Part shown: piece by piece, positions 1-5,651 of the stretch
Numbering within the stretch: the first letter of the stretch is position 1
Layout: each line of letters begins with the position of its first letter
DNA from: Natrialbaceae archaeon
GTDB lineage: Archaea; Halobacteriota; Halobacteria; Halobacteriales; Natrialbaceae
Assembly (NCBI GenBank): GCA_003552885.1
Contig: PUPA01000097.1
Span: 1-6,203, forward strand
DNA length: 6,203 nt
Reading direction: 5' to 3'
The notes under the pieces: model-generated
Seen by the model: only the letters and a program-made list of their open reading frames with translations
What the model was told of the DNA's origin: nothing
The model's database searches: none
Made by a program: the position numbers and the translations under genes

Positions 1-1276
1 AGGCGGCTTTGATCTCGGTGAGCAAGACGTCGGCCGCACCCATCCCCTCGTCTAAGTCCTCCCGGAGTTTGGGCCGGTTCGAGAGGTTGGTGCTGAGGCC
101 GACGACGTCACAGCCGTGTTCTTCCTCGAGGGTCGTCTCGATCGTGGGTGTGACCGACTCCGGCGCGGTCGTGGCGACGAAGACCGATCGCCCGGAGACG
201 TCCTCGCCGGGCTCCGGTCTGAACCTCGTCAGCAGGTAGTCGACATCCGGAGCGATGGTGGTGATCCCCTCCTCGATCCGCCGGACCTTCTGCTCGCTCG
301 CGATCGGCTCCTCACACATCGTCACCACCGCCAGATCCGACGTCCGCACGCGGTACTGTCCGAAGTACTGGAGGATGTGTTCGAGCGGCTGGACCGCCCC
401 GATGAGGGCGATCCTCGCGTCCGTCTCGACCGGGGGCATCGTCGCCCCCGACCCCTCCATGATGACGAAGCCGTCGGCGAGGTCGGCCGTCCGCTCGGCG
501 CCGGCGACCACGTTCGAGGCGACGGGGTTGCCCGCCATGCCGCCACCACACCGCCTGCAGCCGACGGTGGGCACGTCGGCGAGCAGCGCGTCCTCGAGAT
601 AGTCCGAGGCCGCGTGTTCGCCGCGTTCGGCCAGTTCGATGAGCGCGTCGGCGTCGATCGTCCGCTCGCTCGTGTCGACGACGACCGGGTCCGGTGGGCC
701 GCCACGGCCCATACAGACCATCGTCGGATCGTACCCCTCCTCGTCCATCGTCCGGGCGATCGAGACGCCCACGGCGGTCTTTCCGATCCGTTTCCCCGTT
801 CCGATGATCGAGAGACTCGGCCGTTCGAGCACCTCGTTCGCCTCGGGGCTCTCGAAGACGAAGTCCGCACCGACGTAGTCGACGCCGTGGGTCAGGATCG
901 TCGACGCGATCTCGAACCGATCCTCGTAGGTCACGACCGGCTCGTCCGACAGGTCGACGACGATCGTCGGCTCCTGTTCGAGGATCGCCCGTTCGATCGC
1001 GCCGAGAACGTCCTCCCCGGTGTAGATCTCGGCGGCGTCCGTGGCTCCGGCCGTTGCTAACTCCGCCGTCGGATCCTCGATCTTCTCGGTCCCGCCCAGG
1101 AAGACGAGTCCGGAGACGACTGCGCCGTTGGACTCGAGCGCCTCGAGCGTCGCCGCCGTAACCGGTGGATAGTGCTCCCCGTCGACCAGACAGACGACGT
1201 CGTTCCCGTCGAACCTGTCGAGAGCGGAATCGGACAGGTGCAGAGGGATTCCCGCAGTACTCGATGGTGTACTCAT
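1..1276 (-). CDS. cpgS: Cyclic 2,3-diphosphoglycerate synthetase-like protein (3' end cut by window edge)
   Basis: This reading frame starts at ATG 1276-1274 and stays open to the left edge, giving 425 residues with the C-terminus missing. The known family enzyme closes 2,3-diphosphoglycerate to cyclic 2,3-diphosphoglycerate (cDPG) using ATP, and cDPG is a compatible solute and phosphate store in thermophilic methanogens. Visible motifs are an N-terminal VDGEHYPPV (residues 31-39), a P-loop-like GTGKRIGKTA (159-168), MGRGGPPDP (189-197) and CRRCGGG (240-246). A second half with a MEGSGATMPP segment follows. From memory the methanogen enzyme has about 460 residues, so roughly 35 are probably off the edge. 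The family call rests on motif recognition. The substrate in a haloarchaeon is inference, and a related P-loop family (COG2403-type) is the main alternative. The ATG was chosen because the first conserved block begins about 30 residues later and an AT-rich promoter-like stretch lies just upstream. Confidence 0.75.
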   Translation of the reverse strand, partial: MSTPSSTAGIPLHLSDSALDRFDGNDVVCLVDGEHYPPVTAATLEALESNGAVVSGLVFLGGTEKIEDPTAELATAGATDAAEIYTGEDVLGAIERAILEQEPTIVVDLSDEPVVTYEDRFEIASTILTHGVDYVGADFVFESPEANEVLERPSLSIIGTGKRIGKTAVGVSIARTMDEEGYDPTMVCMGRGGPPDPVVVDTSERTIDADALIELAERGEHAASDYLEDALLADVPTVGCRRCGGGMAGNPVASNVVAGAERTADLADGFVIMEGSGATMPPVETDARIALIGAVQPLEHILQYFGQYRVRTSDLAVVTMCEEPIASEQKVRRIEEGITTIAPDVDYLLTRFRPEPGEDVSGRSVFVATTAPESVTPTIETTLEEEHGCDVVGLSTNLSNRPKLREDLDEGMGAADVLLTEIKAA

Positions 1277-1307
1277 AACTATAAGCTTCTCCTATGACGT
1301 CTATTGT

Positions 1308-1315
1308 CAAAAAGG
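1308..1315 (-). promoter_or_regulatory. Possible TATA-like box for the cpgS-like gene
   Basis: Read on the minus strand this is CCTTTTTG, centred about 35 bases upstream of the ATG at 1276. A start of transcription would fall within roughly 10 bases of the start codon, so the mRNA would have almost no leader. A GGAG sits about 12 bases before the ATG but is too far away to be a good ribosome-binding site. The box is a weak match, and the call rests mainly on position and local A/T richness. Confidence 0.35.
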
Positions 1316-1342
1316 TGTGTTAATGTTATCAGCCCTTGGGAA

Positions 1343-1395
1343 ACGTGACCGTGTTGAAGAGCGTCCGTAGGGGGCATCGCGCCGGAGGGTCACGT
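1343..1395. repeat. 8-bp inverted repeat with 37-base spacer
   Basis: ACGTGACC at 1343-1350 is the exact reverse complement of GGTCACGT at 1388-1395. In RNA it could close a hairpin over a 37-nt loop. In DNA it could be paired half-sites for a dimeric regulator. It lies about 70-120 bases upstream of the cpgS-like start and downstream of the tRNA on the same strand. A perfect 8-bp match within 60 bases can occur by chance, so function is unproven. Confidence 0.35.
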
Positions 1396-1484
1396 GCTCG
1401 CGGTTTGATAATTCGTCCGGACGAGCCAGAGCTCCGAGGCGTCCATCGATCGCCTCCGCGAACGGCTCGAGACGCTCGAGAGGA

Positions 1485-1557
1485 TGGGACCGCGCGGATT
1501 TGAACCGCGGTCGCGGGCACCCAAGGCCCGAAGTATACCAGGCTAACCCACGGTCCC
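1485..1557 (-). tRNA. tRNA-Pro (anticodon TGG), no encoded CCA, no intron
   Basis: Read on the minus strand the 73 bases fold as a full cloverleaf. The acceptor stem is GGGACCG with CGGTCCC and discriminator A. The D-arm has G10-U25, G11-C24, U12-A23 and a U13-U22 mismatch, with loop AGCCTGGTA. The anticodon stem is CGGGC/GCCCG around loop CTTGGGT, giving anticodon TGG at 1523-1521. The variable loop has 4 nt and the T-arm is CGCGG-TTCAAAT-CCGCG. UGG reads proline codons (CCN family). The following bases are TCCT, so CCA must be added after transcription, which is usual in haloarchaea. G37 is also typical of tRNA-Pro. Confidence 0.96.
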
Positions 1558-1579
1558 GTACCCGTGGTTTCGCCCCGAC

Positions 1580-1597
1580 TAGCTAAAGGGTTTCGTT
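1580..1597 (-). promoter_or_regulatory. BRE/TATA promoter of tRNA-Pro
   Basis: The minus strand here contains CGAAACCCTTTAGCTAG, which matches a haloarchaeal BRE (CGAAA) followed by a TATA-like TTTAG. The TATA centre near 1585 lies about 28 bases before the first tRNA base at 1557, the expected spacing for a transcript starting close to the mature 5' end. The promoter sits in the 59-base gap between the oxidoreductase stop codon and the tRNA, so the tRNA appears to have its own promoter. Confidence 0.7.
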
Positions 1598-1616
1598 CCC
1601 GAAGCCGGCCGCGAGG

Positions 1617-2783
1617 TCACATGTCGCCCCAGGCCCGGACCGCCGTCCGAACGGAGGAGACCGAGACGATCCAGCGGGCGGCGATCGCCCGCTTCAGCGT
1701 TCGGCCGGCGATCCCCTCGATCGTCTCGAACGGCAGCCCGACCACGTCGTAGACCACGGTGTCGTCGCCGACGGAGATCGCGGTCCCCTTGTCGACGTGG
1801 TGGTAGCTCTCGAGCGGCTCGCCGCGCAGCTCGTGGAGGACGTTCCTGGCGGCGACCTCGGCGGCCCCCCAGGCCGCCTGGGAGGTCGGCGGCGCGTACC
1901 GATCGTCGCCCTGCTCGACCAAGGCGGCGTCGCCGACGGCGAACACGCGTTCGTCGTCGGTCCGAAGATCCGTGCCTGCGTGAATTCGGCCGGAGCGCCC
2001 CTCCCGGGCGACGTCGACGTTCGCCGCCTCCTCGTGGCCGGCGATGCCGCCGGTCCAGATCAACACGTCGTAAGCGAGCGGCGTCGCTCCCTCATCTACG
2101 TAGACGTGCTCGTCGTCGACCCGGGTGACGAACGAGCCGGTCCGGATCGTCACCCCGCGATCGGTCAGGTGTCGCCGCACCGACTCCCTGGCGCCCGGAT
2201 CGCCCTTCGGGAGGACGTCGTCGAGCCCCTCGACGATCGTGACGTCGATGGGATCCTCGTGGCGGTCGCGCAGCTCGGCCACCTCGCCGGCGACCTGGAC
2301 GCCGGACATCCCGCCGCCGCCGACCACCACGCGGGCCGGCTCCTCCCAGCTCGCACCCTCGGCGGCAGCACGGATCTCCTCGTGGATCCGGAGGGTCGCC
2401 TCGAGGCTCTCGACGTAGTGGGCGTGTTCGTCCACGCCCTCGATGCCGAAGTCGGCGGTGGCGCTCCCGATGGCGACGATCAGGTAGTCGTAGCCGACTC
2501 GTTCGCCGTCCTCGAGTTCGACCGCCCGGGCGTCGGTGTCGACGCCGACGACGCGACCCTCGCGGAACTCCGTCGTCTCGTCTTTGATCTCCGCGACAGG
2601 GATCGTGACGCTCGACTCGACCGTCGGATCCCGGATCGTCCGGTGGACCTCGTGGAGCAACAGGTGGTAGTCGTCCTCGGAGATCCAGACGATCTCGAGG
2701 TCGTCACTCGCTGCGCTCTCGAGCTCCGTGACGGCTGCACAGCCGGCGTAACCGGCACCCAGTACGACGACACGCGTGGTCAT
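1617..2783 (-). CDS. NAD(P)/FAD-dependent oxidoreductase, type II NADH dehydrogenase-like
   Basis: The 388-residue protein has the two-dinucleotide-fold layout of the NDH-2/sulfide:quinone reductase group. The FAD-binding GAGYAG lies at residues 9-14 (GxGxxG). The second, NAD(P)H-binding fold has GGGGMSG at 155-161. An AIGSATADFG segment at 104-113 precedes it. The FAD-contacting VGDAA is at 283-287, followed by an APPTSQAAWGAA block (297-308) like the conserved region near the quinone site of NDH-2. Family members pass electrons from NADH to membrane quinone without pumping ions. The C-terminal 40 residues (about 350-388) form a basic, amphipathic stretch that could attach the protein to the membrane. 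I see no transmembrane helix and no CxxC pair typical of sulfide:quinone reductases. The exact donor and acceptor are not settled by sequence. The gene is divergent from thiE, and the ATG is supported by a promoter at leaderless distance. Confidence 0.85.
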   Translation of the reverse strand: MTTRVVVLGAGYAGCAAVTELESAASDDLEIVWISEDDYHLLLHEVHRTIRDPTVESSVTIPVAEIKDETTEFREGRVVGVDTDARAVELEDGERVGYDYLIVAIGSATADFGIEGVDEHAHYVESLEATLRIHEEIRAAAEGASWEEPARVVVGGGGMSGVQVAGEVAELRDRHEDPIDVTIVEGLDDVLPKGDPGARESVRRHLTDRGVTIRTGSFVTRVDDEHVYVDEGATPLAYDVLIWTGGIAGHEEAANVDVAREGRSGRIHAGTDLRTDDERVFAVGDAALVEQGDDRYAPPTSQAAWGAAEVAARNVLHELRGEPLESYHHVDKGTAISVGDDTVVYDVVGLPFETIEGIAGRTLKRAIAARWIVSVSSVRTAVRAWGDM

Positions 2784-2805
2784 AATCGACTGACAGCGTC
2801 CGTCC

Positions 2806-2817
2806 CTACAAAAAGTT
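2806..2817 (-). promoter_or_regulatory. Promoter of the oxidoreductase gene, leaderless spacing
   Basis: On the minus strand this reads AACTTTTTGTAG, a T-rich TATA-like box centred about 29 bases before the ATG at 2783. With usual archaeal spacing, transcription would begin at or next to the start codon. No Shine-Dalgarno sequence precedes the ATG, which agrees with a leaderless mRNA. Confidence 0.5.
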
Positions 2818-2870
2818 ACGGGCGGTATGTGTTGGAATCAATCGGGATACAATCGTTTCTCGCAGGTCCA

Positions 2871-2876
2871 TTATAT
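2871..2876 (+). promoter_or_regulatory. Candidate TATA box for thiEM
   Basis: TTATAT is the best archaeal TATA match on the plus strand before thiE. It predicts transcription starting near 2900, which leaves about 125 nt before the thiE ATG at 3028. No good box is found at leaderless distance (around 2995-3003, where the sequence is CG-rich), which makes the leader plausible. Confidence 0.45.
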
Positions 2877-3013
2877 GTCTACCCCAGTCATTGGATCTCC
2901 CCTCCGGCTCTCGCGTCGGCCGGTCCATCCTCGATCCCCTCGATCGTCCCTCCGGCCGGTAACGTGTCGGCTGCGGGGGCGACGGACGGATCGAAGGGAC
3001 TTTCCCCACACCC

Positions 3014-3027
3014 GGGTAGTAACACCC
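3014..3027 (+). promoter_or_regulatory. Small hairpin abutting the thiE start codon
   Basis: GGGT (3014-3017) pairs with ACCC (3024-3027) over a six-base loop, and the stem ends directly before ATG 3028. No GGAGG-like ribosome-binding site is visible before thiE. The hairpin could influence start-codon access. With only four pairs it may be fortuitous. Confidence 0.25.
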
Positions 3028-3666
3028 ATGAATCCCGACCAGTGGCGGACCTACCTCGTCACCCAGGAGTCCCTCTCTGCGGGCCGGTCGAGCCGGGAGG
3101 TAGTCACGGCGGCGATCGAAGGCGGGATCGACGCCGTCCAGCTCCGCGAGAAGGGCGTCGACGCCCGCTCGCGGTACGCCCTCGGACTGGAGCTACGCGA
3201 GCTGACCGCGGAGACGGACGTCGCCTTGCTGGTCAACGACCGGATCGACCTCGCGCGGGCGATCGACGCCGACGGGGTCCACCTCGGCACCGGCGACCTG
3301 CCCGTGGAGGTGGCCCGCGAGGCGCTCGGCCCCGACGCGGTCGTTGGCTACTCGGCGTCGACGGTCGAGGAGGCGGTAGAGGGCGAGCGTGCGGGCGCGG
3401 ACTACCTCGGCGTCGGTGCGGTGTACGGGACGAGCTCGAAGGCGGACGTCCCCGAGGAGAACGACGGGATCGGCACCGACCGGGTGGCCGAGATCGTCGA
3501 CCGCGTCGGAATCCCCGTCATCGGCATCGGCGGGATCACCGCCGAGAACGCCCCGGCGGTCCGGGAGGCCGGCGCCGCGGGCATCGCGGTGATAAGCGCG
3601 ATCACGGCTGCCGAGGAGCCGGCCACGGCGACCGAACGGCTCCGGGAGGCGGTGACCGATGTCTGA
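3028..3666 (+). CDS. thiE: Thiamine-phosphate synthase
   Basis: ThiE joins HMP-diphosphate to 4-methyl-5-(2-phosphoethyl)thiazole, releasing pyrophosphate and forming thiamine phosphate in the cytoplasm. The 212-residue length fits this TIM-barrel family. The family blocks appear in order: YLVTQ (9-13), VQLREK (37-42), VNDRIDLA (69-76), DGVHLGTGDLP (82-92), GYSAST (107-112), LGVGAVYGTSSK (127-138), GIPVIGIGGI (161-170) and GIAVISAI (185-192), the last two holding the phosphate-binding glycines. The usual histidine in the G-S-x-H-S/T block is serine here (GYSAST). The ATG at 3028 was chosen because the barrel begins within ten residues, and the in-frame sequence upstream is arginine-rich and off-family. 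The stop overlaps the thiM start, so the two genes should be co-transcribed and translationally coupled. Confidence 0.95.
   Translation: MNPDQWRTYLVTQESLSAGRSSREVVTAAIEGGIDAVQLREKGVDARSRYALGLELRELTAETDVALLVNDRIDLARAIDADGVHLGTGDLPVEVAREALGPDAVVGYSASTVEEAVEGERAGADYLGVGAVYGTSSKADVPEENDGIGTDRVAEIVDRVGIPVIGIGGITAENAPAVREAGAAGIAVISAITAAEEPATATERLREAVTDV
3644..3649 (+). promoter_or_regulatory. Ribosome-binding site of thiM inside thiE
   Basis: GGGAGG lies nine bases before the thiM ATG at 3659 and within the last codons of thiE. It is a good Shine-Dalgarno match, in contrast to the other genes here. This fits internal initiation of thiM on a shared thiEM mRNA. Confidence 0.6.
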
Positions 3667-4492
3667 GCCGACCGCGACGACGGGCGAGGGGCTCGCCGAC
3701 TCCCTGCGGGCGATCCGCGAGCGCGAGCCGCTGGTCCAGCAGCTCACCAACGAGGTGACGAAAAACGACCTGGCGAACGTCGTCCTCCACTGGGGTGCGC
3801 TGCCGGTGATGGCCGACGCGCCCGGCGACGCCGGGGAGATGGCCGAGCTGGCCGGCGCGATCTTGCTCAACACCGGCCGGATGAGCGACCGGAACGTCGA
3901 GGCCCTCCACGAGGCCGGTCGGGCCGGCAACGACCTCGACGTCCCGGTCGTACTCGACCCCGTCGGCGCGGGAGCGACGCCGACCCGCGATCGGGTCCAG
4001 GGGAGTCTCCTCTCCGCGGTCGAGTTCGCGATCGTCAAGGGGAACTACGGCGAGATCAGCCACCTCGCGGGCGCGGAAGCCGAGGTCAAAGGCGTCGAGT
4101 CGGTCGGCGAGTACGAGGGGATCGGCGAGACCGCACGCGCGCTCGCCGCCGAGACCGGCGCGGTCGTCGTCGCCTCGGGCGCCGAAGACGTCGTCGCCGA
4201 CGCGGAAACGGCTTACCGGATTACGGCCGGCCACGAGCTGATGGGCGCGGTCGTCGGCACCGGCTGCATGCTTGGTGCGACGCTCGCGGCCTTCCGTGGC
4301 TCGCTCGAGGACGATCTCACGGCGGCCGTCCACGGCACCCTCGCCTACGGCCTCGCGGGCGAGCGCGCGGCCGAGTCACCACACGCCGGCCCCGCGAGCT
4401 ACCGGATCAACTTCCTCGACGCCGTCGCCAACCTGGCCCCGAAGACCGTGGTCGACTCGGAGCTCGCGGGCCGGATCGAACGACTCGACTGA
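3659..4492 (+). CDS. thiM: Hydroxyethylthiazole kinase
   Basis: ThiM phosphorylates 4-methyl-5-(2-hydroxyethyl)thiazole with ATP, salvaging thiazole and supplying the thiazole phosphate used by ThiE. The 277-residue protein shows the ribokinase-like ThiM signatures: PLVQQLTNEVTKNDLAN (24-40), GALPVMADAP (46-55), LNTGR (70-74), DPVGAGATPTR (100-110), KGNYGEI (127-133), VVASGAEDVV (150-159) and GTGCMLGA (200-207). The last carries the family's conserved GTGC active-site turn. A C-terminal GPASYRINFLDAV block corresponds to the usual G-x-G/A-S-F/Y helix. Length and all motifs look intact. The start ATG overlaps the thiE stop in ATGTCTGA and has a GGGAGG site at the right distance. This overlap shows an operon with thiE. 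A HypE-like gene follows after 68 bases, probably with its own promoter. Confidence 0.95.
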   Translation: MSEPTATTGEGLADSLRAIREREPLVQQLTNEVTKNDLANVVLHWGALPVMADAPGDAGEMAELAGAILLNTGRMSDRNVEALHEAGRAGNDLDVPVVLDPVGAGATPTRDRVQGSLLSAVEFAIVKGNYGEISHLAGAEAEVKGVESVGEYEGIGETARALAAETGAVVVASGAEDVVADAETAYRITAGHELMGAVVGTGCMLGATLAAFRGSLEDDLTAAVHGTLAYGLAGERAAESPHAGPASYRINFLDAVANLAPKTVVDSELAGRIERLD

Positions 4493-4505
4493 CCTCCGGC
4501 TGGCT

Positions 4506-4519
4506 CCGGCGCTCGCCGG
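4506..4519 (+). other. Short GC hairpin downstream of thiM
   Basis: CCGGC (4506-4510) and GCCGG (4515-4519) form a 5-bp stem over the loop GCTC, 14 bases after the thiM stop codon. It could mark or protect the 3' end of the thiEM transcript. No T-run follows, so it is not a typical archaeal terminator, and such stems are common at this GC content. Confidence 0.25.
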
Positions 4520-4528
4520 CTTCGACAG

Positions 4529-4535
4529 CTACAAG
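4529..4535 (+). promoter_or_regulatory. Possible TATA box of the HypE-like gene
   Basis: CTACAAG is centred about 29 bases before the ATG at 4561, the position expected for a leaderless transcript. No Shine-Dalgarno motif precedes that ATG. The base match to a TATA box is weak, so read-through from thiEM remains possible. Confidence 0.35.
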
Positions 4536-4560
4536 ACTCGAACCCCCACACGTTCGTTCC

Positions 4561-5529
4561 ATGCCCGGGAAAGCCACTCCGGACGACCTGCTCGAACACG
4601 TCTTCGGTCGGACCGGCGAGGCCGACGGGACGGTCCTGTGTGGGCCCGCCTACGGCGAGGACGCCGCGGCGATCGAGCCCCCGGAGGGGATCCTCGTCGT
4701 CAGCTCCGACCCGATCTCGCTCGCGGCGTCGGCGGTCGGTCGGCTCGGCGTCCACGTCGCCTGCAACGACGTCGCGGCCTCCGGGGCCGACCCGCGGTGG
4801 CTGACGGCCGTCCTGTTGTTGACCGACGAGGAGGAGCTGGAGCCCGTCAGCCGCGATATCGACGCGGCCGTACGTGAGATCGGCGCGACCGTGGTCGGCG
4901 GTCACACGGAGTACGTCGACGCCATAGAGCGGCCGATCGTCGTCATGACGGCGTTTGGAACGACCGACCGGTTCGTACCGACGGGCGGAGCCGAGCCCGG
5001 CGACCGAATCCTCCTCACGACGGGAGCCGGCATCGAGGGGACGGCGATCCTCGCGTCCGACTTCGGGGACGAACTCGGCGTCGACCCCGACGTCCGCGAG
5101 CGTGCCGGGGCGTTCCTCGAGGAGGTGAGCGTCGTCCCGGACGGCCGGGCCGTCCGCGAGTACGCCACCGCGATGCACGACCCCACGGAGGGCGGGATCC
5201 TCGCCGGGCTGGTGGAGGTCGCGGGCGCCTCCGGCGTTCGGCTGGCGGTCGACCGCGACGCGATCCCGGTCCGCGAGGAGAGTCGACGGCTCTGTGAGGC
5301 CGCCGGCGTCGACCCCCTCCGGATCTTCGGCTCGGGCGCGCTCCTGGCGACGGTCCCCGCCGGGGCCGTCGACGAGGCGTTCGCGGCCCTCGAGGCGGCG
5401 GCGATCACCGCGGAGCCGATCGGGACGGTCGAGGCGGGCGAGCCGGCGCTCGTCCTCGACGGCGAACGGGTCGTCGACCCCGTTACGGACGATCTCTACC
5501 CGCTGTGGGAGGCCGCCGACCGCTCGTGA
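4561..5529 (+). CDS. AIR synthase-related protein (HypE-like, no C-terminal cysteine)
   Basis: This 322-residue protein belongs to the PurM/AIR-synthase superfamily of ATP-using enzymes (PurM, PurL, SelD, ThiL, HypE). Motifs in order are GEDAAAI (32-38, the ATP/metal-binding G-D/E-D-A segment), VACNDVAASGADP (66-78), GGHTE (113-117), GDRILLTTGAGIEG (147-160), MHDPTEGG (205-212, compare HypE HDATRGG), IPVREE (235-240) with GVDPLRIFGSG (249-259), and a C-terminal LVLDGERVVDP. The second half matches HypE better than ThiL. True HypE ends in a PRIC-type tail whose cysteine is carbamoylated, but this protein ends in EAADRS with no cysteine. It therefore should not make the hydrogenase cyanide ligand, and its substrate is unknown. 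It lies 68 bases after thiM on the same strand, so thiamine phosphate is a conceivable substrate by context only. The start is supported by the TATA-like element and by the PurM-type domain beginning within about 30 residues. Confidence 0.85.
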   Translation: MPGKATPDDLLEHVFGRTGEADGTVLCGPAYGEDAAAIEPPEGILVVSSDPISLAASAVGRLGVHVACNDVAASGADPRWLTAVLLLTDEEELEPVSRDIDAAVREIGATVVGGHTEYVDAIERPIVVMTAFGTTDRFVPTGGAEPGDRILLTTGAGIEGTAILASDFGDELGVDPDVRERAGAFLEEVSVVPDGRAVREYATAMHDPTEGGILAGLVEVAGASGVRLAVDRDAIPVREESRRLCEAAGVDPLRIFGSGALLATVPAGAVDEAFAALEAAAITAEPIGTVEAGEPALVLDGERVVDPVTDDLYPLWEAADRS

Positions 5530-5567
5530 GCGCCCCTCCCGTCCCCCTAACTGGTTCGATGGATCAT

Positions 5568-5574
5568 CTTTATA
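5568..5574 (+). promoter_or_regulatory. TATA box of the micro-ORF / zinc-ribbon unit
   Basis: CTTTATA is the clearest TATA box in the window. Its centre is 27 bases before ATG 5598, so transcription should start at or within a base or two of that ATG. It would leave about 50 nt before the zinc-ribbon ATG at 5648. Confidence 0.75.
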
Positions 5575-5597
5575 CCCGGCTTTCTTACGCCGATTCG

Positions 5598-5651
5598 ATG
5601 AGACGAGTCCGACGGAAGGCGACGCGTCCGACGACGGTGGTAGACGAATGA
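5598..5651 (+). CDS. Leaderless 17-residue basic micro-ORF upstream of the zinc-ribbon gene
   Basis: The frame ATG 5598 to TGA 5649-5651 encodes MRRVRRKATRPTTVVDE. The first ATG sits exactly where the TATA box at 5568-5574 predicts the 5' end of the mRNA, so it would be translated as a leaderless start. Its TGA overlaps the zinc-ribbon ATG in the four bases ATGA, an arrangement typical of translational coupling. The peptide is strongly basic at its N-terminus (six Arg/Lys in the first seven residues), unusual for a haloarchaeon. I recognise no family. It may be a regulatory upstream ORF, a real microprotein, or a chance frame in a 50-nt leader. Confidence 0.45.
   Translation: MRRVRRKATRPTTVVDE

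Larger units (their letters stand above)
1277..1484. other. Intergenic gap between tRNA-Pro and the cpgS-like gene
   Basis: This gap of about 208 bases shows no convincing gene. The left end is AT-rich and holds the cpgS promoter region. It contains an 8-bp perfect inverted repeat (ACGTGACC at 1343-1350 and GGTCACGT at 1388-1395) separated by 37 bases, and an AT patch at 1402-1412. The only short frames are a 15-codon ATG frame at 1323 on the plus strand and frames running into the tRNA antisense. None has recognisable protein features. Confidence 0.6.
2784..3027. other. Divergent intergenic region; probable long 5' leader of thiE
   Basis: This 244-base stretch separates two divergent genes. 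The first 100 bases are AT-rich and hold a promoter for each direction. From about 2900 to 3027 it is GC-rich and would be the thiE mRNA leader if the TATA box at 2871 is used. The leader has two copies of GGCCGGT (2918-2924 and 2954-2960) able to pair over 7 bp, and a small GGGT/ACCC hairpin (3014-3027) ending one base before the thiE ATG. I do not see the conserved CTGAGA core of a TPP riboswitch. The frame in phase with thiE is open across the region but codes an arginine-rich stretch unlike haloarchaeal protein, so it was not used as an N-terminal extension. Confidence 0.5.

Noticed and set aside
312..1310. Minus-strand 332-codon frame in the cpgS region
   Set aside because: It is another frame of the cpgS-like gene. 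Its product is Arg-rich and lacks motifs, while the frame starting at 1276 carries conserved blocks throughout.
1329..1520. 63-codon minus-strand frame downstream of the tRNA
   Set aside because: It starts inside the tRNA, has no promoter or protein motif, and its peptide is low-complexity and Arg/Pro-rich.
2827..3027. N-terminal extension of ThiE, or a start at 2827 or 2875
   Set aside because: The extension is Arg/Pro-rich and not part of the ThiE fold, and the ATG at 2875 lies inside the TATA box itself. ATG 3028 gives a protein of normal family length.
2900..3027. TPP riboswitch before thiE
   Set aside because: The region has no CTGAGA core or matching helices. A GGGTAGTAACACCC stretch loosely recalls one part of the riboswitch, but the surrounding conserved elements are absent.
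1797..3758. 653-codon plus-strand open frame
   Set aside because: It runs antisense to the oxidoreductase and then crosses the divergent promoter region and thiE in another frame. Its product is Arg/Pro/Gly-rich with no domain. Long antisense open frames are expected at this GC content.
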